A DNA stretch of 43,596 nt from an uncultured Verrucomicrobiota bacterium (GCA_902612125.1 CACMBV010000018.1:1-43596), one strand, 5' to 3'; counted from the first letter of the stretch, positions 1-9,771 are shown. Numbers and translations: made by a program. The notes: generated by a model from the letters alone, not told the origin.

Positions 1-150
1 CCATCTGAAATTCTTTTTCTTCCACTCGGAGGGGATTTGGCAGTCCGCTGTGCCGTCCCCATTATTTCCGCGAAAGCGCGGCCAGTTTTCCTTTGCCGAG
101 GCCACAGCCTGAGCAAAAAGCAGACCGGTGAGTACAAAAATTGCCTTCAC
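1..150 (-). CDS. PQQ-like beta-propeller protein, N-terminal fragment
   Basis: Only the first 50 codons lie in the window; the gene runs off the left edge. A GTG start at 150 sits one base beyond the DUF1080 stop, so the two are probably co-translated. The translation shows a short signal peptide (VKAIFVLTGLLFAQAVASA) followed by WPRFRGNNGDGTA. The W-P-x-F-R-G-x-N/G-D-G motif is typical of the first blade of exported PQQ-like (BamB-type) propellers that are abundant in Planctomycetes and Verrucomicrobia. It is the last visible gene of a sulfatase-DUF1080-propeller operon. The substrate or electron partner cannot be told from this fragment. Confidence 0.7.
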   Translation of the reverse strand, partial: MKAIFVLTGLLFAQAVASAKENWPRFRGNNGDGTADCQIPSEWKKKNFRW

Positions 151-151
151 C

Positions 152-838
152 TCAAAGCTCGTTGATGCGGATATTTCTGAACCAAACCACTTGCCCATGA
201 TTTTGGAAACCGATCCGCCCGGTTCTTGGTAAGTCTCCCAGGGCGGTCTTGAATTTGTTTTCGGTTCCGTCGGGATTCTTACCCGCTTCCTTCCAATCGT
301 TGAGGTTGACTGAAAAAGCGGACTGACCGTTGAGGGAAAAGGAAACCCTGGGTCCTTTGCAGACAAGTTTTGCCCGGTTCCATTGACCGACCGGTTTGGC
401 ATAATCGCCCTTGGGTGCGACTCCGTCATAAAAGGAGGCGTTCAACTTGCGCGGAGGGAGAGCCTTCTTCGCCTTTTTCTGAAAGCCCTCGTCGTCCATC
501 AATTGAATTTCGAACCCGCCCTGAACCGGATCGTTTTTGTCGGTCCGGTAGAAGATTCCCGAATTGGCTCCTTCGGACAATTTGTACTCCAGCGAAAGGG
601 AGAAATCACCGAATTCGCGTTTGGTCCAAAGGAAGCCCATCCCCTTTAAGCGTTCGACTCCCTTCTTATCCGTCGTTCTCTCCATGCGGCAAACCACGGA
701 TTTATCGGACTCGATTTCCCAGGATCCCGGTCTTAGTTCAAAGGCATCAAGATCCTTTCCGGAAAAGAGTATTTCGTTTTTGCAGAAACCCGGAAGGGCA
801 AGAAGAATTGTAAAGAGAAAAAAGGGCAGGATTCTCAC
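152..838 (-). CDS. DUF1080 (3-keto-disaccharide hydrolase-like) exported protein
   Basis: A 228-residue protein with a signal peptide (about residues 1-19, cut after GFCK) and one DUF1080 domain. Recognisable pieces are [10 protein letters not shown] near the N terminus, then [31 protein letters not shown] and the C-terminal GRIGFQNHG...VWFRNIRI, which form the concanavalin-like jelly roll of this family. Some family members are reported to cleave 3-keto-glycosides; the activity here is inferred from family only. It starts with GTG at 838, and its first bases overlap the stop of the upstream sulfatase (GTGA, four bases), so translational coupling is likely. It probably works in the periplasm on sugars released by the co-encoded sulfatase. 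Confidence 0.85.
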   Translation of the reverse strand: MRILPFFLFTILLALPGFCKNEILFSGKDLDAFELRPGSWEIESDKSVVCRMERTTDKKGVERLKGMGFLWTKREFGDFSLSLEYKLSEGANSGIFYRTDKNDPVQGGFEIQLMDDEGFQKKAKKALPPRKLNASFYDGVAPKGDYAKPVGQWNRAKLVCKGPRVSFSLNGQSAFSVNLNDWKEAGKNPDGTENKFKTALGDLPRTGRIGFQNHGQVVWFRNIRINEL

Positions 839-2403
839 TTCGGAGCGGTTGGTTTGCGGGTACGGGGAGGCATGCGTTTGACCACGGATTGTGGCGGGTC
901 CTCTTTGGGAACTTCAAGCTCCTGCCGGTGAAGGGCAAGCTGACGGGTAAGCCGGTTCTGCACCACGGCATACTCTGCGGTTCCGTACACGCTGGTCATT
1001 TCGTTTGGATCGGACTGCAGATCGAAGAGTTCCCACTGGTTGACATCCTTTTCATAAAAGCGGATTAATTTGTAGCGGCCATCCGCCACCCCGTAATGTC
1101 GGCGGACCCAGTGGTATCCGGGGTATTCATAGTAATGATAATAAAAGCTTTTGCGCCAGTCCTCGGGCGTCTTTCCTTTTAGGATGGAAGCCATGGAGCA
1201 ACCATGCAAATCGGCTGGGGCATCAATTCCGGCGATTTCGCAAAAGGTGCCCGCAAAATCAATTGGAGACACGATATCCCCGTTCCGACTACCTGGCTTG
1301 ATCACGCCGGGCCAGCGGATGAGCAGAGGGGTACGCAGGGATTCCTCATACATCCAGCGTTTATCGAACCACCCGTGCTCTCCTAGATAAAAGCCCTGGT
1401 CGGAGCAGTAGATCACGATGGTGTTCTTTTCGAGGCCTGCCTCTTTGAGATAAGCGAGCATTCGTCCCACTCCATCATCTACTGAAGCAATGCAGCGTAG
1501 GTAATCTTTGACATAGCGCTGGTATTTCCAGCGCACCAGGTTCTTTCCACTTAGGTTGGCTTTTTTCAGTGCCTCATTCTTGGGGTTGTACGCGGCGTCC
1601 CAAAGTTGTCTCTGTTCCGGAGTCAGGTTTCCCGGGGCGTCGAGTTTCAGATCCCCCCGGTTCATGGTCTCGGCAATGGTCATGTCCTGCTGGTAAGCGG
1701 CCAGGGTTCGCCCCTTGTAGTCGTCGAATAGAGTATCCGGTTCGGGCAGGGTGACATCATCGTATTTATTGAGGTACTTGGGACCGGGTTGCCAGTTTCG
1801 ATGGGGTGCTTTGTGCTGATACATCAGCATAAAGGGCTTATCCTTATCCCTTCTGGTTTTCATCCAGTTAAGGGCGAGGTCAGTGATCACATCGGTGGTA
1901 TACCCGACATGCTTGATGACCTCATCGTGCTTACCGTCGCCATCCGCATCCAAACGCATTGGTGGGTTGTAGTAGGGACCCTGGCCGATGAGAACTTCCG
2001 AGTAGTCGTATCCTTGCGGGGACATGTGCGTGCCGAGATGCCATTTGCCCACCACTGCGGTGGTGTAGCCAGCTTTACGCAGAAGCTTGGGGAAGGTTTG
2101 CTGGGTTCCGTCGAACTTGTTTCCATTAACCAGAAACCCGTTGGTGTGAGAATACTTACCGGTCTGGATGGCGGCCCGCATGGGTCCGCAGATCGAGTTG
2201 GTGACATAGCACTGTTCGAAAAGCATGCCATCCCGGGCGAGGGAATCAATGTTCGGGGTGGGGCAATTATCCTTCAGCCATGAGTTGTAGGCACCGACCG
2301 CCTGGTAGGCATGGTCATCCGTAAAAATGAACAAAATATTCGGGCGTTTGGCCGCACTGAGGGAAAGGGCTGCCAAGGATAGAACCATGGGGATAAGTTT
2401 CAT
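835..2403 (-). CDS. Formylglycine-dependent sulfatase
   Basis: A 522-residue type I sulfatase with signal peptide (residues 1-18). [10 protein letters not shown] (about 21-30) provides the metal-binding Asp pair, and the sulfatase signature is C72-G-P-M-R, the C-x-P-x-R site whose Cys is converted to formylglycine by FGE. The usual fourth position Ser/Ala is Met here. Further landmarks are [44 protein letters not shown] and a C-terminal block with YKLIRFYE and [11 protein letters not shown], all standard for sulfatases acting on polysaccharides. ATG start at 2403. It is the first gene of a tight trio with DUF1080 and a propeller protein. Likely role: desulfating a marine polysaccharide in the periplasm; the exact substrate is not readable. 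Confidence 0.93.
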   Translation of the reverse strand: MKLIPMVLSLAALSLSAAKRPNILFIFTDDHAYQAVGAYNSWLKDNCPTPNIDSLARDGMLFEQCYVTNSICGPMRAAIQTGKYSHTNGFLVNGNKFDGTQQTFPKLLRKAGYTTAVVGKWHLGTHMSPQGYDYSEVLIGQGPYYNPPMRLDADGDGKHDEVIKHVGYTTDVITDLALNWMKTRRDKDKPFMLMYQHKAPHRNWQPGPKYLNKYDDVTLPEPDTLFDDYKGRTLAAYQQDMTIAETMNRGDLKLDAPGNLTPEQRQLWDAAYNPKNEALKKANLSGKNLVRWKYQRYVKDYLRCIASVDDGVGRMLAYLKEAGLEKNTIVIYCSDQGFYLGEHGWFDKRWMYEESLRTPLLIRWPGVIKPGSRNGDIVSPIDFAGTFCEIAGIDAPADLHGCSMASILKGKTPEDWRKSFYYHYYEYPGYHWVRRHYGVADGRYKLIRFYEKDVNQWELFDLQSDPNEMTSVYGTAEYAVVQNRLTRQLALHRQELEVPKEDPPQSVVKRMPPRTRKPTAPK

Positions 2404-2492
2404 GGTTTCGAACCTACTGAACGCATCTGCTTGGTCAAGCGCTCAAGCACAGCAAACCATGGTTTTTCTTTACAGGGCTGTGAAGGGGCGGT

Positions 2493-3119
2493 TCAGGGCT
2501 TGGTCAGGTCACGGAGGAATTCCCGCTTTTCCCCGGCCTTTTCCAAAATCCGCTCCAACACTTCCTCAATCTCCAGGATTTGGTTCCAATCGAGGGTGAG
2601 GACGCGGGTGTATTGGCTCATTTCTTCAATGAAGCTCTCATAACCATGATGAAGCTTTTGCATGTAGTCGAGCGTGATGCCTGCTTCCGCTTTTCGTCCC
2701 CTTTCGGCAATTCTTTGCAGGCTGGTTTCCGGATTGACCCTGAGGTAAAGAAGCAAATCCGGATAAACGAGGTAGCGCTTCATCAGGTTGAAGTGACCGA
2801 GGTAGGTGTCATAGTCCCGTTGGTCGATGAAACCCGCATTATGAAGCATGCGGGCGAAAATGGTATCTTCATAAATGGTGCGATCCTGTACCGCACCCTT
2901 TTTTGAGTTCCAGACGATTTGCTGGTGTTGTTCGAACCTTCGGAAAAGCAGATGGATTTGCATCATCGCCCCCCAGCGGTTCATATCGGCATAAAAGTCC
3001 TGTAAATATGGATTGTCCCTGACCGGTTCGTTGTACGCCTCGTATCCTAGATGTTGGGCAATTTTTTGAGTCAGGGTGGATTTTCCTGCCCCGATGATTC
3101 CTGATATCCCTATGAACAT
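2493..3119 (-). CDS. Deoxynucleoside kinase family protein
   Basis: A 208-residue P-loop kinase of the dNK/dGK-dAK family (deoxyadenosine, deoxyguanosine or deoxycytidine kinase), which phosphorylates salvaged deoxynucleosides with ATP. The Walker A loop G7-I-I-G-A-G-K-S14 is at the very N terminus, followed by NEPVRDNPYL, the substrate-pocket segment RWGAMMQIHLLFRRF, and QDRTIYED, the DR[ST] motif carrying the catalytic acid region. The lid Arg-rich stretch is RIAERGRKAEAGI. Length matches the bacterial family (about 200-220). It lies 53 bases after selO on the same strand and 89 bases before the sulfatase. Base specificity cannot be assigned from sequence alone. Confidence 0.88.
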   Translation of the reverse strand: MFIGISGIIGAGKSTLTQKIAQHLGYEAYNEPVRDNPYLQDFYADMNRWGAMMQIHLLFRRFEQHQQIVWNSKKGAVQDRTIYEDTIFARMLHNAGFIDQRDYDTYLGHFNLMKRYLVYPDLLLYLRVNPETSLQRIAERGRKAEAGITLDYMQKLHHGYESFIEEMSQYTRVLTLDWNQILEIEEVLERILEKAGEKREFLRDLTKP

Positions 3120-3172
3120 GATAATAAAATCCTATGTTGAGGGAGCAATCGGTCAAGCTTCCGAAAATACAT

Positions 3173-4627
3173 TCAGGTACCACAGAAGGTCCGATAGACT
3201 TTTTCCGTCGGTTCCGGAGGGGATTGATAGGGGATGAGATGATCTCCTTCCTGATAGGGGTTCTCGAGTGCCTTTACTAGATCATGTAAGAGTTTGAGAT
3301 CGCCTTCTTCACCTGCTTGCAGGGCCTCCTCCACTTTGTGATTGCGGGGAATGACTGCGGGGTTGACCGAGGCCATGAGGGTGACAGAGGAGTCCCAACC
3401 TTGCTCTTCTTCTCCCAGTCGGTTTTGCCAACGGTTGTGCCAGGCCTCGAAGCTTTCAGTGGCGTAGGGTGCTTCTTGGGGAAGCTCCGGTTTGGACAAG
3501 TTGCGAAAGGTGTTGGTGTAATCAGTTCTGTTTTGATGCATCCAGTCGAGTAGGTCGGTGACCAATTTTTCATCCTCCTTGCGGATCACCACAAGTCCGA
3601 GTTTGGACCGCATCATGGACAGCCATTTGCTTTTGTAAATATCCTCAAATGCATTCAAGGCCTCTTCGGCCATTTCGATTGCGTTTTCCCTGTCAGCGTC
3701 CATCAGGGGCAGGAGGCTTTCGGCCAAACGGGCAAGGTTCCATTGGGCAATATAGGGCTGATTGGCGTAAGCGTAGCGTCCCTGGTGATCGATGGAGCTG
3801 AAGACGGTGTCGGGTGCGAAAATATCCATGAAGGCACAGGGGCCGTAATCGATGGTTTCTCCGGATAGGGCCATGTTGTCTGTGTTCATCACTCCATGGA
3901 TAAAGCCCACCCTCATCCAATGAGTGATCAGATCGGCCTGTTGCTCGATGACCGCTTCCAGCAAAGCGAGGGGTTGGTTTTCCTTTTCTTTTAGGGATGG
4001 AAAGTGCCGGTCGATCAGGTGCTCGAGGAGGGCTTGCGTAATGGTCTTGTCCTCATGGAGCGAGGCAAATTCAAAGGTTCCCACACGGATGTGGGAGCCG
4101 GCGATACGGGTCAGGATCGCTCCGGATAACTCATTTTCGCGTTGTACGGTTTCCCCGGTCGCAACCACCGCCAGGCTTCGGGTTGTGGGTATGCCAAGAG
4201 AATGCATGGCTTCACTGATGAGGTATTCCCTAAGCATCGGCCCAAGGGCGGCCCGTCCATCGCCACCCCTTGAATAAGGAGTTCTCCCTGAGCCTTTGTA
4301 TTGAATATCAAATCGTTTGCCGCTCGATGTAATATGTTCGCCCAAAACAATTGCCCGCCCATCTCCGAGCATGGTGAAATTTCCAAACTGATGTCCGGCA
4401 TAAGCCTGAGCGAAGGGGGTACACCCATCTGGAATGAGATTTCCTGCCAGAAATTCGGCCTCTTGTTGTTCACTGAATTGACTTAGGTCGATACCCATTT
4501 CTTTGGCTAATGCGTGATTGAAAATTACAACTTCTGGCTTTTGAACTGGAATTGGCGAAGTCTTGCTAAAAAAGATGTGAGGCAAATTCGTGTAGGTACT
4601 TTCAAGCCTAAGACATGACTCGCTCAT
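3173..4627 (-). CDS. selO: Protein adenylyltransferase SelO (YdiU family)
   Basis: A 484-residue pseudokinase-fold enzyme of the SelO/YdiU family, which transfers AMP from ATP to protein hydroxyl groups. Family landmarks are AYAGHQFGNF (about 75-84), MLGDGRA, DIQYKGSGRTPYSRGGDGRA (Lys111 region), MLREYLISEAMHSLGIPTTR, and GVMNTDNM followed by DYGPCAFMD, the Asn and DFG-equivalent Asp that hold Mg-ATP. The protein ends Y-R-T-F-C-G-T: the antepenultimate residue is Cys482, the position where vertebrate SelO carries selenocysteine and the E. coli protein carries Cys, consistent with the redox disulfide of the family. ATG start at 4627. It follows the PVC cytochrome gene by 28 bases. Confidence 0.94.
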   Translation of the reverse strand: MSESCLRLESTYTNLPHIFFSKTSPIPVQKPEVVIFNHALAKEMGIDLSQFSEQQEAEFLAGNLIPDGCTPFAQAYAGHQFGNFTMLGDGRAIVLGEHITSSGKRFDIQYKGSGRTPYSRGGDGRAALGPMLREYLISEAMHSLGIPTTRSLAVVATGETVQRENELSGAILTRIAGSHIRVGTFEFASLHEDKTITQALLEHLIDRHFPSLKEKENQPLALLEAVIEQQADLITHWMRVGFIHGVMNTDNMALSGETIDYGPCAFMDIFAPDTVFSSIDHQGRYAYANQPYIAQWNLARLAESLLPLMDADRENAIEMAEEALNAFEDIYKSKWLSMMRSKLGLVVIRKEDEKLVTDLLDWMHQNRTDYTNTFRNLSKPELPQEAPYATESFEAWHNRWQNRLGEEEQGWDSSVTLMASVNPAVIPRNHKVEEALQAGEEGDLKLLHDLVKALENPYQEGDHLIPYQSPPEPTEKVYRTFCGT

Positions 4628-4655
4628 TGCATAGATTGATTTGGGCTCATGATCT

Positions 4656-7600
4656 TTAGTTGAGTTTTAAATATTCCACGAGATCGCGGAGTTGCTGGGC
4701 GTCAAGCCCGAGTTGGGAGGCGGGTGCCATCAGGGAGGAACCCATCTTTTTGCGGGATTGGACATCCTTGGCCGCGATGACCATATCCTCACCGCCGAAT
4801 ACCCGGATGATCAGAGGATCGCCCTCGGCCTGAACGAATCCTTGAATTCGTTTTCCTCCTTTTACCAGCAATTCCGTACCTTCATATCCGTGTGCCAAGT
4901 CGGCGGATGGATCAAGGATTGCCTTGAGGATGGTCTCACGGTCCTGTCCGCTGCCCCAACCCGCAAGGGTGGGGCCAAATTCCACACCGACGGACCCAAC
5001 CTTATGGCAAATGTAGCAGCGTCCCACCTGTTGCTTACCGTTTTGGACATCTCCTTTGAGGGCAAGAATTTCCGCTGGATTTGGAAGCTTGGTTTCCGCA
5101 CCGAAGGAGGTGGGAGCAAGCCGGTCGACATAGGCGGTTTCATTCGCTTTCTTCCCATTCAGTATGTCCTTAGCTTTATAAGTGTTCCAAATTCCCTGAT
5201 CCCGTTTGTCGATGAACACCCTGGCGAGGGAGGCGGTTTGATCGGTGCCCGAACGGGCGACTTCGACCATGGCCTGTGCCGCCTGAGGAGCATCGATTAG
5301 GCTGAGGGCAAAAAGCATAGAGCGACGGATGTAATCTTCGAGTTGGTCATCCAGCGCCCATTCCTTGAGTTCGCGGATGGAGGAAGCGGGGTGCAGTCGC
5401 CAGACAAGCCCACTGTAGACTGGGTCATAGCCCGAGCTTTGGCGTCGTTGTTTCAGGACTTGATAGGTCTTGGCTTCCTTGTCGGTGCATCCGATCCCGA
5501 AGGCTTCGAGGTAGTAGCGGTCTTTGCCATCAAAGCGATCCGCGATTTTAAGAAGTATATCCCGGGAGGTTTCGAAGGGCTGGTAACGCATCGCCAGGGC
5601 AACCTCACGCCGTACCAAGGGAGAAGGGTCCGAGGCCAGTTTATGGGCGTGTTCGAGCATCCGATGTTCCTCGTGCCGGAGTGCACGGAAGGCACAGATT
5701 CGGATTTGGGGATTTGGGTTATTCAGTTGCCTCTCTACGATCCTGAGACCTTTGGGCCCTAATTTGGCAAGAACCCAAATAGCCCGTCCCCGGATGAAGC
5801 GGTTGGGATGCTGAAGAAGAGTTTTTATGGCTGGTATAACTTTCTCTCCGGAGGCCACCAGACGGGAACGTCCCAATTCCCGGACATTGGGGGAGGGGTT
5901 CTTCAGGGCCTTGATTTGACCTTCGGTGGTGGAGAGGTCGAAGATGGGAATGGAAAGCTTGGCACCTTTCGGAGAAATCCGGTAAATCGCTCCGGTCTGC
6001 CCGACATCCCGGGTTCCGTGTCCGCCCACACGGGCATCGAACCAATCGGCTACATAAATGGCACCGTCCGGCCCGATGGTTACATCACTGGGCCGAAACA
6101 AATTCATCCGACCGTTGATCGAGCTTCCCCGGGCGAAGTCGGCCCCCGCAAAGTTCTTCTTCGGGTTACTGGTCAGAAAGGTATCTCTTTGAGGAAGGGC
6201 CCAACCTGCACCCTCGGCCTGGGGATGGTATCCAAAAAGAACATTCCGGGCTGGTTCGCAACTGATGACATATCCCCCGAACCGCTCTTCCATGATACCG
6301 TTTTCATAAAAGGCGATGCCAGTGGGCGAGCCGCCTCCGTAGACATCACCGGCTGGAATCACCCCGGGATCCTCCTGTCTCCATTCGGCGACCACGGTGG
6401 TCTGATCGGGCATTTGATCCACCCGCCAATTTCGCAACCCGTTTTTGGAGGTGTAACCGAGGTTCCCGTATTCCATCAGCCAGGTCGTCCGGCAAGCCTG
6501 AGGGTCATCATTATCGTTTTGAAAGACATCTCCGAGGGAACTGATTACCTGTTCGTAGGAATTTCTGAAATTGTGTCCGATGGGGCGCATGCCCGTTCCA
6601 TCGGGGTTGACCCGCAGAGCCACGCCCCCCGTGTAGGTCTTTCCGTCTGAACTTGGTTTTCCGGAAACCTGTTTCATCCCGTAAAAGCTTCCTGCATTCA
6701 GTTGCCACCCCTCCTTATCCGTGACTTGAGAGCCTTTATTGCCGTGATTGAAATAATATTGTCCATTGGGTCCGACAGTTACGGAATGCAGACTATGGTC
6801 GTGGTTGGCTCCACTGAATCCGGTGAGCAAAACTTCTCTTCGGTCAATCTCTTCCTCAAAGCGGGCATTCCGGTTAACATCGGTGTAGACAAGGAGATCG
6901 GGCGGTTGGGATACAATGATTTTGTTATCGACCACCGCTATGCCGAGCGGAGACAAGAAGGTTTTCTCCTGAACGAAGACATGCGAACTCTCGGCGATTC
7001 CGTCTCCATTTTTGTCCTCGACCACCACTATACGGTCCCCGTCCGGTTGGGTACGGTTTCTTCGGTAGTTCCTACCTTCCGCGACCCAGATGCGTCCCTT
7101 GTAGTCGATGTCCATGTTGGTGGGGTTGTAAAAAAGAGGAGACTTGGCCCAAAGCTTGACTTCCAATCCTTCCGGAAGCACGAATTCATTGGCTGGATAA
7201 TGGTCGACATCCGGTAAGTTTTGCTGGGCTTTGGCAAGTTTTGGGGTGTCGATTGGTCGATCGGATACGATGAAGATCATGCTGCTGGCTTTTCCTGCTT
7301 TTTGGTCGCTTCCTCCCTTGTCAATTCCTGCGAGAGTCCGGAATTCGATGAATTGATGATCTTTTGCTAGTTCGTAGTGAATCACACTGTTCGCATGCGT
7401 TCCAATCCCATAGTGGATGGACTTATCGTTTATTGTTAACGAGCCACCGCCGCAATTCTTATGGAGATTCACCTTGCCCCAAGCGGTTTTGGCGAATTTC
7501 CATTTCAAATCCGTCAATTTAGTTTCCTCGCCGTTGACCTCGATTAATCGGGGGTAAGCCCAGTTGGCCCAGTCGCAGGCATAGGAGTCTCCCGCGTCCG

Positions 7601-7832
7601 AAACGGTCAGGTAGAGATTTTGTACACCCTTGATCTTTGCTTTGACTTCCACTGCATGGCCTTTGGTTTGGGTGGTAATGAGTTTGCTTTGAAAAAGGGT
7701 CTTCCCGTTGGCTGGTAAGATTGCCAATAGGAAACACCAAATGAACCAAAAGCTAATTCCATTAAATTTAGAATATTCAGGCATGCCTGCTTTTATTAAT
7801 TTCAATGACCTATGGAACAATCGAAAAAGCAT
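4656..7832 (-). CDS. PVC-type propeller, HEAT and cytochrome c protein
   Basis: A very large exported protein of the PVC 'membrane-bound dehydrogenase/heme-binding' class. With the start used here it has 1058 residues. Order: signal anchor (FWFIWCFLLAILPANGKT), an NPCBM-like carbohydrate-binding region (IHYGIGTHANSVIHYEL), a six-bladed propeller-like region starting FVLPEGLEVKLWAKSP with MDIDYKGRIWVAEGRNYRR, HEAT-like helical repeats (GRAIWVLAKLG, AFRALRHEEH), and a C-terminal cytochrome c domain with C939-Y-I-C-H and a probable distal Met in SSLMAP. Three in-frame ATGs compete at 7868, 7832 and 7784; 7832 is chosen because AAAGGAAAGA precedes it at good spacing. It may be a periplasmic sugar dehydrogenase or electron-transfer protein; the substrate is unknown. 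Confidence 0.9.
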   Translation of the reverse strand: MLFRLFHRSLKLIKAGMPEYSKFNGISFWFIWCFLLAILPANGKTLFQSKLITTQTKGHAVEVKAKIKGVQNLYLTVSDAGDSYACDWANWAYPRLIEVNGEETKLTDLKWKFAKTAWGKVNLHKNCGGGSLTINDKSIHYGIGTHANSVIHYELAKDHQFIEFRTLAGIDKGGSDQKAGKASSMIFIVSDRPIDTPKLAKAQQNLPDVDHYPANEFVLPEGLEVKLWAKSPLFYNPTNMDIDYKGRIWVAEGRNYRRNRTQPDGDRIVVVEDKNGDGIAESSHVFVQEKTFLSPLGIAVVDNKIIVSQPPDLLVYTDVNRNARFEEEIDRREVLLTGFSGANHDHSLHSVTVGPNGQYYFNHGNKGSQVTDKEGWQLNAGSFYGMKQVSGKPSSDGKTYTGGVALRVNPDGTGMRPIGHNFRNSYEQVISSLGDVFQNDNDDPQACRTTWLMEYGNLGYTSKNGLRNWRVDQMPDQTTVVAEWRQEDPGVIPAGDVYGGGSPTGIAFYENGIMEERFGGYVISCEPARNVLFGYHPQAEGAGWALPQRDTFLTSNPKKNFAGADFARGSSINGRMNLFRPSDVTIGPDGAIYVADWFDARVGGHGTRDVGQTGAIYRISPKGAKLSIPIFDLSTTEGQIKALKNPSPNVRELGRSRLVASGEKVIPAIKTLLQHPNRFIRGRAIWVLAKLGPKGLRIVERQLNNPNPQIRICAFRALRHEEHRMLEHAHKLASDPSPLVRREVALAMRYQPFETSRDILLKIADRFDGKDRYYLEAFGIGCTDKEAKTYQVLKQRRQSSGYDPVYSGLVWRLHPASSIRELKEWALDDQLEDYIRRSMLFALSLIDAPQAAQAMVEVARSGTDQTASLARVFIDKRDQGIWNTYKAKDILNGKKANETAYVDRLAPTSFGAETKLPNPAEILALKGDVQNGKQQVGRCYICHKVGSVGVEFGPTLAGWGSGQDRETILKAILDPSADLAHGYEGTELLVKGGKRIQGFVQAEGDPLIIRVFGGEDMVIAAKDVQSRKKMGSSLMAPASQLGLDAQQLRDLVEYLKLN

Positions 7833-7934
7833 TCTTTCCTTTGATTTTTTTAAAGAAGATAAGATCATGGGTTCAAAAGTTTACTCAAACATTAGGTTTG
7901 TAACTTTGGGGTAAGGACGATTTTCTGCCAGAAT

Positions 7935-9227
7935 ATGCAGTCGGTCCTCGAGTTTGAATCCTTTCTTGTACGTTTCATTTCGGAACAATTTGGTTTGGCG
8001 GAAGATTATTCGGAATACATTTATGTCTTTTTCGCCCTCATTCTGATTTCTGTAGCAGCCTTGCTGGGGAATCTCGTGGTTAAAAAATTTATCCTTGAGG
8101 TTTTGCGTTCCCTGGCCAGCAAAACCAAAACAAAAGTTGCCGAATATTTATTGGAAGAAAGTTTTTTCCTGAGGTTATCGCATTTGGCTCCCGCTTTTAT
8201 CATCAGTTCCATCAGCCAGGTAGTATTTTCAGGGTATCCGATTTTGAACGATTTGATTGAAGTTCTGATTAATTTGTATCTGGTTGCAATTGGACTGTGG
8301 GTCTTTGATTCTTTGATCGATACCTTCTACAAGGTTTACGAAGAGAGCAGGTTTTCAACTAAACTGCCTCTTAAAGGTATTTGTCAGGCAATCAAAATAG
8401 TGGTCAATGGAACCGGGATTATTTTTATTCTTTCGATCCTCCTTGATAAATCACCCCTCTATTTCTTTTCTGGTCTGGGAGCACTGACTGCAGTATTACT
8501 TTTGGTCTTTAAGGATGTGATTTTGGGTTTGGTGGCAGGCGTACAATTGACTGCCAATAATATGGTTCGCAAGGGTGATTGGGTGGAAATGCCCAAGTAT
8601 GGGGCGGACGGAGATGTGATCGATGTTGCTTTGACCACAGTTAAAATTCAGAATTGGGATAAGACCATTACCACGATACCTGCGCACGCCTTGGTAAGTG
8701 ACGCTTTTAAAAATTGGCGGGGCATGTCGGACTCGGGTGGAAGAAGGATCAAGAGGAGTATATATTTGGATCTTTCAAGTGTCAGATTTCTGAAAGAAAG
8801 TGAAATCGAGGAATTGGAAAAAATTGATCTGCTCAGGGATTATTTTTCTGGGAAACGGGAAGAAATTGGGGAGCATGGATTTAAGGTGGAGCAACATGGA
8901 GTGGCCGCTCCATTGCTCAATGGAAGAAACCTTACTAATTCCGGAACTTTTCGCGCTTATTGTTTGAAATACCTCCGCAATCATTCTTCGATTCATCAGC
9001 AGGGAATGACTTTTTTGGTTCGTCAACTTGCTCCGACAGAGAAAGGACTCCCCCTTGAAATCTATGTTTTCGCAAATGATGTAAGATGGGTTCATTATGA
9101 AGCCATACAGTCTGATATTTTTGACCATTTGCTCGCTTCTCTTCCCATTTTTGGCTTACGGGCTTTTCAGTTTCCATCTGACATGAGCTTGCTTGATTTG
9201 AAGTCCAAGTCCTCAATTTTGGAATGA
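7935..9227 (+). CDS. ybdG: YbdG-type MscS family mechanosensitive channel
   Basis: A 430-residue inner-membrane channel of the MscS superfamily, closest in layout to the miniconductance channel YbdG (415 residues in E. coli). About five hydrophobic helices are visible (near residues 27-48, 75-95, 98-122, 148-168 and 172-200). The last is the pore-lining helix, GLGALTAVLLLVFKDVILGL, ending in AGVQLTANNMVRKGDWVEM, the hallmark junction to the cytoplasmic beta domain. It continues with GDVIDVALTTVKIQNWDKT and IPAHALVSDAFKNWRGM, typical of YbdG rather than MscS proper. It would release osmolytes or sense osmotic stress. ATG start at 7935, divergent from the PVC gene with about 100 bases between starts. 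Confidence 0.93.
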   Translation: MQSVLEFESFLVRFISEQFGLAEDYSEYIYVFFALILISVAALLGNLVVKKFILEVLRSLASKTKTKVAEYLLEESFFLRLSHLAPAFIISSISQVVFSGYPILNDLIEVLINLYLVAIGLWVFDSLIDTFYKVYEESRFSTKLPLKGICQAIKIVVNGTGIIFILSILLDKSPLYFFSGLGALTAVLLLVFKDVILGLVAGVQLTANNMVRKGDWVEMPKYGADGDVIDVALTTVKIQNWDKTITTIPAHALVSDAFKNWRGMSDSGGRRIKRSIYLDLSSVRFLKESEIEELEKIDLLRDYFSGKREEIGEHGFKVEQHGVAAPLLNGRNLTNSGTFRAYCLKYLRNHSSIHQQGMTFLVRQLAPTEKGLPLEIYVFANDVRWVHYEAIQSDIFDHLLASLPIFGLRAFQFPSDMSLLDLKSKSSILE

Positions 9228-9268
9228 AGAGAGGACTGACTGGGTCTCTTCTCGATACTATCTTTTTT
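9226..9268 (+). terminator. Weak terminator-like hairpin after ybdG
   Basis: GAAGAGA (9226-9232) can pair with TCTCTTC (9245-9251) around a 12-base loop, and a run of seven T follows at 9262-9268. The ten-base gap between stem and T run and the AU-rich stem make this a poor intrinsic terminator. It overlaps the ybdG stop codon. It may simply be chance. Confidence 0.25.
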
Positions 9269-9771
9269 TGGCTACAAGAACCAAGATTCAATTCAGTTGT
9301 CCGACATCATCTGGGATCAATGTAGTCTGTTTATCGATGGCACTAATTAAAATTCTGAACTTTGGTAGGATTGTGACTGTGAAGATGACATTAGCCTCTG
9401 GCAGGGCGGCAAGAAAGAGAATCGATCAGAAGCTGACCCTCCGTTTAAATTGTGTTTGATATAAAAGGACAGGTAATTCAAATTTTGCAGATTTTACCTA
9501 TCAAACAGTACAAATGGGTGGGGATCTTATTTTCCAACTGTGCATCGCAGGAACTAGGTTTGGCCCATCGGGAGAGGTTATAATGAACTGATAGCGGTAG
9601 AAAAAGAATTGGCTCAAAGAAAGATTGAAGTTTATTATTCCTTGATGAAACTAAATCAATCTTTGTTATGTTTGTTTTTTGTCACAGTATCAAGCCGGTT
9701 GAGCTTAGTGTTGGTAAAAATTTGTCTTTGAGGGTTGATTTATCTTTTTTAAATCGTAGGAAAATTTAATT
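9228..9771. other. 544-base region without an intact gene
   Basis: Between ybdG and the first cNMP-like gene there is no convincing open reading frame. The longest ATG frame (9268-9459, plus) has no recognisable motif and an unnatural composition. The right half contains two short open frames that together look like the debris of an exported or lipoprotein gene (separate entry). The last 100 bases are AT-rich and probably hold the promoter of the gene at 9772, but no clear -35/-10 pair stands out. Confidence 0.6.
9503..9731 (+). pseudogene. Possible remnant of a lipoprotein or TolC-like gene
   Basis: One frame (9503-9583) reads KQYKWVGILFSNCASQELG, resembling a lipoprotein signal with a lipobox ending in Cys, and then stops. 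An overlapping frame (9558-9731) continues as YNELIAVEKELAQRKIEVYY, an amphipathic helix reminiscent of the coiled-coil barrel helices of TolC-type outer-membrane factors, and stops. No ATG/GTG/TTG start with ribosome site is apparent for either. The reading as a frameshifted relic is a guess from these two short patches. Confidence 0.2.

Noticed and set aside
1789-2283. 164-residue plus-strand frame inside the first sulfatase
   Set aside because: It is antisense to a well-conserved sulfatase and has no recognisable family.
5808-6650. 280-residue plus-strand frame inside the PVC cytochrome c gene
   Set aside because: Antisense shadow of a conserved gene; Gly/Pro-rich translation without domain features.
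9268-9459. 63-residue plus-strand frame in the gap after ybdG
   Set aside because: Composition and lack of motif suggest chance; no ribosome site.
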